Origin: Amphibalanus amphitrite
Taxonomy: Eukaryota; Arthropoda; Thecostraca; Balanomorpha; Balanidae
Assembly: GCF_019059575.1 (NCBI RefSeq)
Contig: NW_024881626.1
Coordinates: 186,001 to 250,000 of the forward strand
Direction of reading: 5' to 3'
DNA: 64,000 bases
Shown: piece after piece, positions 8,791-20,700 of the stretch
How the letters are laid out: each line of letters begins with the position of its first letter
How positions within the stretch are numbered: position 1 is the first letter of the stretch
Program-made: the position numbers and the translations under genes
The notes under the pieces: model-generated
Databases searched by the model: none
What the model was told of the DNA's origin: nothing
What the model saw: only the letters and a program-made list of their open reading frames with translations

Positions 8791-11700
8791 CTGAGGCAAG
8801 GGGGCACCGGCGGGCTGGGTATATCGGTGCACCGGATAGGGCTCGGTGCAGTGGAATCTCAACCGAACAGGGCATCAGCGGGATGAGACATCAGCACTAC
8901 GGGGCAGGGACTGCGGAATAAAGTATCAGTTAAAAGTGGCCATAGCTCTATGGGCTTGATATCAGAACGACAGGGTACCCTAGGGTGGCGTCAGTACAAC
9001 ATGATAACCAAGGGGATGGACATCAGTGCGACAGTGCTGGATCAGCACAAGAGGTCACCTGGTGAATGGGAGATCAGTACAACAGGGCGCCTGATAGATG
9101 GGAGATCAGTACAACCTAGCGACCAAAGGGGCAGGACTAGATATTAGATGCCAGTACCTAGAGCATCAGTTACACAACATCCAGAGAATGAGACCTACGA
9201 CTTACAAGTTTCCTATTATCGCAATCTACGAGCAAAGTAGATGCGTTCCTAATATCTATGGCGACTTGCATTAGTAATTACACGCATATAGTTAATGCCA
9301 TAGATAACATGAATCAGGTTATCATTTTAACGATTTAACATCTTTTTAATAACGTAATTTAACGTCTTTAACGTCTTTTAACGATTCATGTTATCTATGT
9401 TAACCCTCGCCCCGTTGGGGGGGCATTTTGGCCCCCCCCCCTGTGGTTTTTCCTGAATAGCAAGAAAACGGCGGCGCGCAGCGCCGCCAAATTTTTAGTA
9501 CCTTCCCGGGCATCAATTTGACACCTTCACACCAAATTTCAAGTCTTAGATCACCTTAGGTCAGGAGTTATTGAGGTCAAACTGAGGTCATGTTCGAGCA
9601 AAAATGAGCAAAAAACATGCAATCTTGAAACGCTCACCAAATCTACAGTTATCAAGCAATTTCAAAGTTCTTTATATGGTCTAGTAGACAAAAGGTGGCG
9701 CTACAAAACTGCTATCTCAGAGTTTCAAAATTTTTGGTTTTTGACCCAAAAATAATCAAAAAAATGATTTTTTAGAAAAACTTTGAAAAAATCCAAAATT
9801 TTTCCGAATTTCGACAACACCGGAAAACATGTGATAGTCCCAGTGCTCTTCTATATACATACCAAATTTCAGATCGATATCTCGTTTTTTGGCCAAGTTA
9901 TAGCGAAAAAAACTTCAAAAATGATGACGTCAAATTTTTGAACTCAATTTTTAGCAATTCTAGACCTCGTACGGCAAAACAAAGACCACCATTGAACTCC
10001 CCGTGACGAGCTGCATCGATTTGATACCCATTTTATGCAAAAATATTAACTTTGAAATTTGACCTAATTTGACCTGACCTTGACCTGATCTTGACCTGAC
10101 TTTGACCAAAACGTGATCTAAGCTGGCCCCAAAGGCTGCCTGACCCATATAATCGCATTTGTCATGTAAAATGGACCATAAAACATGTATCACACGACAC
10201 TTTCATATTGTGACTAGTGGTGTCAATCGGAACTTGAATCTTCGGAATTCCGATTTTGTCCAATGTCCAATTCGGAATTCGGTTGGACAATGGCAGCAGG
10301 CTTTGGACAACTTTGGACAATCGCTTACCACACCTCAACATTTAAAAAAAAGTAATCGTGTTTAACATTGATTGGCTGTTAGACAGCTCAGCTTTCAATA
10401 TGATTAACACTTTTGAGCTGGTAACGGTACATGAAAAGCAAATTAAATAACAGTGTTGAGTGTAAACTATTACGTAGGTGTCGGACATCTTTGGACAAAT
10501 GGCTGGCTTGGACATTTTTGGACGGACAGTCGACGTAAGCATTGGACATTGGACGGACTTCGGAAATACGTTTTCTGAAATTGACACCACTAATTGTGAC
10601 CCCCCGTGACCTGACCTCTGTGACCTGACCTGGTATCAGTGACCTCAAATAGCAAAATATGTGTTTGAAGAACATTTCCCCATCGATGATTTTCAATGAA
10701 ATGCATTTTACTCGATTTTACAACGCATTTCTTGAAGTGCCTGTAAACGGTGAAAATTGGACCTTTGACCTGACCTGTGACGTCATCGGTTTTACCTAGG
10801 TCAATAAAATTGGGTCACAAGGTAGTTCCCCGTTGGGGCTATCCAACGCCGTTTACCGCTTGTCGCTATGTTGCGTGGTTCTCGAGATCTTAGGGGGGGG
10901 GGGGCCAAAATGCCCCCCCCCCCCAACCGGGCGCGTTGCTCGGCAGAGCCCAACGGGGCGCGGGTTAATGTCAATCCAAGTTCACCGTAAGTTCAATAAC
11001 GCTATTTATCAGGACCTAACAGCCCAGTTTGAGACGGTTGGAATGGAATTGAAGCAATGTTTACATCGATGTCATCTAATTTCAAATGGCCGCAGCCCGC
11101 AAAACTTTGTCAAGGCTTCTTGTGGCTGTTCTTAGAAACAGATGTTTAAGCCTTTGCTGTGAACTGAAAGCCAAATCCAAGCATCACTAAAAAAAGACCG
11201 AGCCTGAAAGTCATCTGCTGATCAAACATCAAGTTCAATCAAAAGATATCGAGACAAACAACTTGTTTTTGCCGCTTCTCTACTAGCAGGCAGTATTCCG
11301 ATACCGCGCCGCGCTTTTGGCCGACTTACCCCGTCGTGGGTAGCCGGTATAACTTCGTGCGTGTCTCTGTCCAGCGACCACGAGGAGAGTATCACGGTGC
11401 ACTTCTGCTGGTCGTACGGCCAGTTGGCCATCTCCTTCTGACAGCGCACGCGAAAGGTGGACGGTGTCACCCACACCACCAGGCCGGTGCTGTTGACCGG
11501 CACCGGCGCGTGCATGTAGATCGGCTCCAGGTGGGTCACACTACGGCAGAGGCGGTCAGCAGGGGTCAGCAGGGGTCAGCAGGGCGTCAGGACGCTCCGG
11601 CCACCGGCGCGTCAGCTGCAAACGGTCGCTCGGGCCCGGGTCCAAGTCATATTTAACCCGCGAATTGCTGGGGGGGGGGCGTTAAACGCCCCCACTTTTT

Positions 11701-14700
11701 TTCGCCGGGCCATAGCAAAAAAACGGCGCGCCGCAGGCGCGCCAAATTTCGGGTACCTGTAGGGAATTGATTGAAGTTTATTGTGACAAAGTTTCAAAAA
11801 AAAAAAAAAATCGGTCGGAAAATTTTTGAGGTATCGAGGTTTTAGTGACGTCATGATTTCTGAGTTTTCGACCAAAAACGGCATATGTTCAAAAAATCAT
11901 ATAAAATCACAGAATAGACATACAGACATGCCGTAACCGCCATTAGACTGCCAATACCATGAACAATCAAATGGCTATCTTCGATTATTGATTATCGTTC
12001 CACATTTTCCAAAATCTTGAACTGAATCTAGACAATTTCTCGTGACTACTTCATGACCATTATATACATGAATTTCTTAAATTGAACTTTTTTAGCCAAA
12101 CACGTACACATATGATAAAATGAATGTCATCATCGTGTTCTACGCCTCAAATTACCCATAAAACATGTGTCACAGGCTGCGAATATCAGTTTTGATTTTC
12201 GGGGATATGTGCCTACCCGGTTGACCTGACCTTGACCCTGACCTATGCTTGACTGACCCCTACATGGAGTTGACACTCTTGTAGGCCTTATATGATGGAT
12301 TGTGCACCGTTTTGACAGAGTTTATGACGAGAGGCGCCCATTGCGAGGTCCTGAAGTCCATGCTACTGAAAGGCCGATTTCAGGTGTTTGACCTGACCTT
12401 GACCCGACCTGTGACCTCAAAATTCAACTTTAAAGTACTCATCTGAAGCGTCTCGTCGCGTTCTTTCGTTTGCCGCCTCGTGCGTTTCGCTGCGCCTATT
12501 GGTTCTCGAGTTATCGGCTGGGGGCGTTTAACGCCCCCCCCCCCCCCCAGCAAACGGTGGGTGGCGAAATACCCCAGCAACTGCCGGGTTAAGAGTAAGA
12601 AAAAGTTTTTTTGGACATACTCGTAGTATTCATCACAGCACAGGAGTGATGTGATTAGAATTGAACTACGTCTTTGTGGAAATAATACTGAAAATGCCTA
12701 TCTAAGTTGACACAAGAGCATCTGTTTGCCTTTCAGTCCAATGTGTGCGGTCATCTGTCAGGTCTCACCCGTTCATGAGATAGATGTCGGGCAGCCATAT
12801 CTGTGAGCTGTACATGAGAACCACTCTGGTGTTTCCGTAGTCACTTGGCTGCCAAGTGAGTCGACGATCCATCCAAACCTGTGAGAAAAACAAAGAGTCA
12901 AAATCTACGTTGGAGATATGTCCTGGATATCAACACAGAAAGGACGTGTGACACACCCAACAGTCACTGTTCATGTCGTTATGATTTATGGTAGTACCAG
13001 GGCTGATGGAAGGAGTCACGAAGCTGTGTGTATAGCTCTATGATATAGCGTTGCTCGGGACCAGGGGCAGATGTGGTTCTACTCGTTTGACAGAACAGTC
13101 CTGATGACCTAGGGAACATGTGGATCTATGACAGAGCAGGGCTGGGGACAGTCTCTGCCACTCGGCAGAGCTCTCAGCCAGCCGATGTGAGTTCACTGAG
13201 CCGGTCGGCGGCGCGATGGAGGCTCAGTGGGGCTCAGTGAGCCGGTCGGCGGCGCGATGGGGGCTCAGTGAGACGGTCGGCAGAACGATGTGAGCTCAGT
13301 AAGCCGGTCGGCGGGGCGCTCTGGGCTCAGTGAGCCGGTCGGCGGGGTGCTCTGGGCTCAGTGACGGCAGAGCGATGGGGGCTCGGTGAGCCGGTCGGCG
13401 GGGCGCTCTGGGCTCAATGAGCCAGCCGGACCGGCCACGGTTCCTGCCCAGCCGGCCGCGCGGAACAGAAAAGTCACCGGACCGTGAAACACACTCCGCC
13501 GTCCGGCCACGGAGGACGACACATATTTAATGCTCGTAAGATACAAATGTATTTCGTTGAAAGTAGAAAGCTGTTAAATGCCTATGAGAAATCGACAACA
13601 AGCTTCATGTGAAATGAATAAAAAAGGTAACTGTGCTTGGCGGGTTTATTGACCTAATCTAGCAACGAAGTTAAAATCTATAGACCATCGTTTCATTTTT
13701 ATCCAAGAATTATTCTTGGAAATGCTGTGGTGTATGGGTCCGTGAGGTCGACATGGCTTTACATGCGGAGAGTAAAAGCAGTCCCGCGGATCGCATCAGG
13801 TGGTCCCCATTCTCGGTCGCCGTTGTTCCCCGACGTCCTGCTACTCACCATAACAGTCCAGGCGTTGATGGTTGCGGTCAGCTGATATTCGTCCTAGGAA
13901 ACACAAACGGGGCCGACGTGAAAGGAATGTCCAGTAACGCCCAGATATAATTTAAGAACGAAAAGACCGCTTATATTCGTGGCAAATTCTCACAGAACCA
14001 GCCCGATCGGCTGCAGAACTTAGGGTCATCCACTGGGGCGCTGGGAGTGTATCTTATAAAGTGCTTGTGTGTGCCTATGCTTATGAGTTACAAAGCTTCA
14101 ACGATAGAACTGGTGTAGGGCGGGCATTTGATTTCACGCTGGCTGGTCTCTGCATTCGTGTGATGAATGAACGGGCTGAGTTTGCTGGGTGAAATTTAAC
14201 GAGATAATGAACAATGAACATTTTGGTGGGTATTGTGCCAAATTTTAGGCTTGCGAAAAAGCGTCTTTTAACCAATTTCTCAGGTGACATGTTTCGTCAA
14301 AGTTTAGCCTGATTGACATTTGCCATTACTGACGAGTTCCATTGAATTGGATTGCATTTAACTGCCACTCGCATTGCATTTAACACTACCACTCGTCAAA
14401 TTCAATCCATGCTTCTTAAATTGCATGTCGTTACCTTGAATGTTGAAACTATTACAATGATACAGATTACGGAGCACTCCAAAAACGTCTGTTTTTCAGC
14501 ATCTCCCGTTTCGTAGTTGACCTCGACCGTCCATTACGTTGCTGTTCCATATAAACACTGTGACATTTGATGTGACAGAAGCACCAGCTCCCAGGGATGA
14601 CAAGACCTGGCAGACGACCGTCGAGTACTTAGCTTACAATTTGAAAGCTGCGCATCATGAGCGTGATGAAGGTGGCCGTGGGACCCTGTCGATTGTTGGG

Positions 14701-17700
14701 TGGCCGGGTCGTGACGTCATAGTGCCGATCGCGCAGAATGGCCTTCTTGATAGCGGCTTCATTGTCATCTGAAACGGCAGGCAATGAATGAACGTTTAGC
14801 AAGCTATCACATTGAAAGTTATCGCTTTACTTGAATTAACCCTCGCCCCGTCGGGGGGGGGGGGTGCAATTTGCCCCCCCCCCCTGTAGTTTTTTTCCTG
14901 AATAGCAAGAATACTGTTCGGCGCCAAATTTTCAGTACCTTCCCGGGAATCAATTTGACACCTTCACACAAAATTTCAAGTCTAAGAATTGAAATTTTAC
15001 ACCACAGCATTTCTCAATAACTTCTGGCCTAAGGAGACCTTAGGCCAGAAGTTATTGAGGTCAACCTGAGGTCATGTTCAAGCAAAAATGAGCAAAAAAC
15101 GTGGAATCTTGAAACGCCCAAAAACGCTACAGTTACCAAGCAATTTCAAAGTTTTCATGGTCATGTAGCCAAAAGGCGGCGCTACAAAATTGTTATCTCG
15201 GATTTTCTTAAGTATATGGGATTTTGACTCCCAAAAATTCAAAAACTTGATTTTATTAGAAAAACGCGAAAAAAATCCCAATTTTTCCGAATTTCGAAAA
15301 AACCGGAATAAATGTGATAGTCCCTGCGCTCTTCTATATACATACCAAATTTTAGATTAATACCTCTTTTTTTGGCCAAGTTATAGCGAAAAAAAAACTG
15401 TTCAAAATTGATGACGTCAAATTTTTAACTCAATTTTTAGCAATTCTAGACCACGTAACGCCAAACAAAGACCACCATTGAACTCCTCGTGATGAGCTGC
15501 ATCGAATCGATACCCATTTTATGCAAAAATATCAACTTTGAAATTTGACCTAATTTGACCTGACCTTGACCTGACCTTCACCAGAACATAATCTAACCTG
15601 ACCCCAAAGGCTGCCTGACCCACATAATTGTATTTGGCATATAAAATGGACCATAAAACATGCATCACATGATATTTTCATATTGTGACCCTCAGTGACC
15701 TGACCTCTGTGACATGACCTGGTAGGGGAGAGTGGGGCTATTTGTTACAGGGGTAAGTTGTTACAAAGCAAATATCTTTGAAAATGCTCTTGATATCGCG
15801 CTACTAGAGGAGAGTGGGGCTATGCGTTACACTTTTTGGTTTTCTGCTCTTAGCGGCCAACCTATTCAGTTAACCCGCGCCCCGTAGGGCTACCGGCGGA
15901 CCCTACCACCAGTAGGGGGGGGGGGGGGGGCCGTTTCGCCCCCCCCCCTAAGATCTCGGAAAGTTACCGGCCGATTTTCAAAATTCAAACGGCGTTCGAT
16001 AGCCCCACCCGGGAACTACCTTGTGACCAAATTTCATTGACCTAGGTCAAACCGATGACGTCACAGGTCAGGTCAAAGGTCAGATTTTCACCGTTCACAG
16101 GCATTTCAAGAAATGTGTTGTGAAATCGAGTAAATTGGTAACTTATTGAAAACCATCGATGGTACATTGTTCGTCAAACACATACTTTGCTATCTGAGGT
16201 CACTGATACCAGGTCAGGTCACAGCGAGGTCAGGTCACCGGGGGTCACATTATGAAAGTGTCGTGTGATACATGTTTTATGGTCCATTTTACATGACAAA
16301 TGCGATTATGTGGGTTAGGTAGCCTTTGGGGCCAGCCTAGATCACGTTTTGGTGAAGGTCAGGTCAAGGTCAGGTCAAATTAGGTCAAATTTCAAAGTTG
16401 ATATTTTTGCATAAAATGGGTATCGATTCGATGCAGCTTGTCACTGGGAGTCCAATGGTGGTCTTTGTTTTGCTCTACGAGGTCTAGAATTGCCAAAAAT
16501 TGAGTTTGAAAATTTGACGTCATCATTTTTGAACAGTTTTTTCGCTATAACTTGGCCAAAAAACGAGGTATCGATCTGAAATTTGGTATGTAGATAGGAG
16601 ACGGTAGGTACTATCACATATATTCCGGGCTTTTCGAAAATCAAAAAACTTTTTGGATTTTTCGGCTTATATATCCAAAAAAATGCATTTTTAATTTTTG
16701 GGGGTCAAAACTCAAAAATTTCAAAAATCCGAGATGGCAGTTTTGTAGTCCTGTCAATTCTACACCTTTTGTGTCTTGATCATTTTTCTGTATCTTTAAA
16801 GCTGTAGGCCTGACAGGTCTTCTCGCGAAGGTCTTTTTTCGGTCGAAAATGACAGAACATGACGTCATTTTGACGTCATTTGTGGCCAACCTATCATAGC
16901 CTCTGGAAAAATTTTTGGTCACAATGTGTAAAATCGATGCCCGGAGGGGTCCTGAAAGTTTGGTGGCGATATCTCCAGCCGTTTAGGAGATATCGACCGA
17001 AAAGAACAGGGGGGGGGCGTTTCGGCCCCCCCTACGGGGCGCGGGTTAACTAACTTCAATGATATTTGCTTTTTAACAACTTACCCCTGTAACAAATAGC
17101 CCCACTCTCCCCTATCAGTGACCTCAAATAGCAAACTAGATGCCGGCAGCGCTCGTGCGTTGCCTTGGGCCAGAATTGGAGGATTCATAGCCCAATGAAA
17201 TGTGCATTATTTTGGAGGCCTTGCCTGGGACTACCATTGAACCGATTTTGAGGTTGATAGCTTAAAATTTATTTGAGCCAGAGGACCTCACGTCAAAACG
17301 GTTTTCCGACCCCAGCACGTGCAGCCTGCACCCCTCGCAGACGGTGACCCCCCTGGAAACTGGTTCAAGGTGTTACCGATGTGTCCCGCCAGTATGGCTT
17401 TGCCCGTGACCTCGGGTTGACCTGAAACCTTGACAAAAAAAATTCGTGTCACCGAAACTTTGAAGCGGAATAGCATGTGCCACGAAGCACCGAGCGAACC
17501 GAGGCCAGCACCAAAAGTTTACCTCGCCGGAGACGAATCAAACGGTCCCACTTTCGTCCCGATCGGTCCACCCATTTTGACTCCAGGTCCAAAAAAGCTT
17601 GGACAAACTCACTCACATACTCACTCACTGACAAACAGGTTCAGCCGAACTTTTTTTCAGCGACCCACCAATGGGAATTTCCGGATGCAAAAGCATGCTA

Positions 17701-20700
17701 TCGCATGCTTTTGATCCTCCAATTCTGGAATATGTGTTTGACCAGCATTTCCCCATCGATGATTTTCAATGAAATGCATTTTACTCGATTTCACAACGCA
17801 TTTCTTGAAATGCCTGTAAACGGTGAAAATTCGACCTTTGACTTGACCTTTGACGTCATTGGTTTGACCTTGGCATTATAGAGTTCAGTGGACCTAGGTC
17901 AATGAAATTGAGTAACAAGGTAGGGCTATCCAACACCGTTTGCCGCTTGTCGCTATGTTGCGTGGTTCTCGAGATCTTAGGGGGAGGGGGCAAATTGCCC
18001 CCCCCCCCACTCAGCAGGAAGACGCCAACGTTGCTCGGCAGACCCCAACGGGGCGCGGGTTAACCCTCGCCGGCCGAGGGGGGGGGGCGGATGCCGCCCC
18101 CCATAGGTTTTTTTTTTCGCGATGCTCGGAACACGCTGGAGCTAGAGAGATGAAACTTTGCATACCTGACCTTTGATTCAAGCCGGATCTTTTGACACCA
18201 ACCGCATTTTCGGGTCAGGTCAGGTCACTGACCTATGACGTCATAAGTGAACCTCTGCACGTTCTTCAGATGTCGCAACTTCGCAACGCCCTCACTGCCA
18301 GAGTAGCTTTCACAGGGAAATGAAACTTGCAGGATCTAATATCCCTGACGAGTCTCACAACTTGTATATCTCGGATTTTTCCTAAAAGTCATATGAGGTC
18401 AGGTCAGCTTCGTGACCTCACCTTTATAAGTCAATGGGGAAAAATGAAAACTGCTATTCTGGCGCCGGGAACGATCTCCAACTATCTCAAGCACACAGAA
18501 TCGTGATTTGATGCACTCCTTGCAAGGTTGGATGCGTCACTTTTGCAATGTTGACCTTGCGTGACGTCATTTATGACGTCGTAAGGGCCATATTAGTTTT
18601 TCGTCAATAACTTCCGATCAAATTGAGCTAGCGAATCGGGAAAGCCACCAATGGACTCAGGAAGACCTCCCAAATCGAATTATTATAGCGACATGACCTA
18701 CTTTGACCGATTTCGTGACCTGTGGGTGCTGACCTGACCGTGACCTGAGGTCAACACCCGAAGTTGACCTCACCCAAACAAAAAATATATCATTCGACGC
18801 GCCTGAGCAAGGCGAACATGATGCTGCCAAAATCGCGGCTCTGCGACCAATTTTTGCGAAGTTATCCACCAAAAACGGAACTGTACCTTGGGACACTTGA
18901 CCTGACCTCAGAGGTCACCGGTTGACGTAGGACCTTAAAATCGGGTCCCAATCTCTACCCCCCCCCCTCTACCGAGGGGGTCGTACCCGCCCCCTTCCCT
19001 CGGCCGGCGCGTATGTAAAAAACCAATAGGTCCGGCGAGGGCTAAGGCTCCCCGATGCTTGAGAAAAAGGTGGTTTCAACGAGCAGTGGGACAAAGTGAC
19101 CGATAACCTCAGGTAGGTATAACAAATCTGTCAGTCTGTGACTCATAAACTGGATGATTGAGGAGTCATGAATTTTGGAGTCCAACGCCTTTAGTGCGTC
19201 ACAAAGATCAAGTGCCTTTTGTTTGGTCCTTCTGCGATTGAGTTAATAAGAAGTACCTACTGAAATTTTACGGAATAACCATTCACATGTACCGCAAAAT
19301 ACGGTGGACTCGAAATTGCCAAATGAATAAACGCGTTTTTACCAGACAGAACATAATATCATGTGTAAATAATCTAGGTACAAGAGAACATGCATATAAT
19401 CCATCCAATGCAATATGCATTCATTCCACTTAGCGTCAGAAAGTTGTACTCGCATTGGTGTCAATTAGGATATACTATAGGTACAATATACATATCCTTC
19501 ATGCTTGATTAAAATGCAAATTCGCCTTCTTTACAAAGTCTTTACCATTGCCTTTCCTGAATTTTCTCTTTCACGGGATATACCTCATTCATAGCCGCAA
19601 TCGTTCGTAGAACCAAAAATGCGACGTATTTTGCCGTGATTCGGCATTAGTGCTATGTAATAGCATGGATGAGATAACAGATAGCATGGATGAGAAAACA
19701 TGGATGAGATTATTATCTCATCCATGGTAATAGTGTGCAGGCCCGCAGGAGACGGCATTCACCGGTAAGAGACATATCACATTAATGTTTGCTGGCGGTC
19801 CGGTCACGTTGACTGCAATGAATCCCAAAGAATGTGTACAACGGAGACCCGATTCATTTTGACCGCGCTTCCTTGTAGAGCTAACAGCAACCTAGTCTAA
19901 TCAATGTCGTACCTGGTAGTCCGCGTCCCCCCTCCACAACAGTTCATATAAACAAATTTCTGGTACCCTGCTAAACATATAGAACGATTGCATGAGTGGT
20001 CTATTTTCAAGCACATCGACCTGTACAAAGCAAAAATGCATGGACACAATGTTTAGCACTGTTCGAGCTTCTTCGCGCAACATTGTGTGCGCACTGGTGC
20101 ATGTTATGTAAGTCACCAGATGTCTACTGATAAATGTTCATTGCTTTTCCATTTCCCTACTAGTCACTAGTCGCTTGACCCTATTGCGGGCTGCAGGTTT
20201 CCTCTTTATGGACATTCTATGAGGGCAGGTCCAGCAGGACAATACCTAGCCGTTTTCACAACAGGCTATCCCGTATCCGGCAAATGCACCTGATTTGACC
20301 AAATCTCCACCAAATTTCTTTTATAGAAAATATCTTCATTTTATGAATTTATTTCAGTGTTTTAATCGATGATGCTCTCTGATAATATGACAAAGCAGGC
20401 GTATAAGCAATTAGTGCGACCCTAGCTGATAGCTGCTAAGAGACACACTGAACCTGATTTGACCAAATCTGCACCTAATCTGTACCAGATGTGCACCAAA
20501 TGTGTACCAGATGGCTGTCGTGAAAACGGCTAATACCCCTGACAATTGACTTTTCGCGCGGCTGGGTGGTTTAACCTATCAGACTATACCTAGTATATAC
20601 CAACTTATTCGACGGAACGGGCTCAGCCGTCGGTGGCACACTAGCCAGAATGTGGTCGAATCAGGCCAATATTGTACTTTTCCCTTCCTTTGGCATCCCC

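Larger units (their letters stand above)
14836..18063. mobile_element. piggyBac-like MITE enlarged by nested insertions
   Basis: TTAA occurs at 14836 and 18060, with termini CCCTCGCCCCGTCGGGG and CCCCAACGGGGCGCGGG. Its left part closely parallels 9400-10200 and its right part parallels 10640-10968, so it is the same subfamily. It is interrupted by a TA element (15725-17112) and by 17136-17728. It ends at a TTAA shared with the next MITE. Confidence 0.8.
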
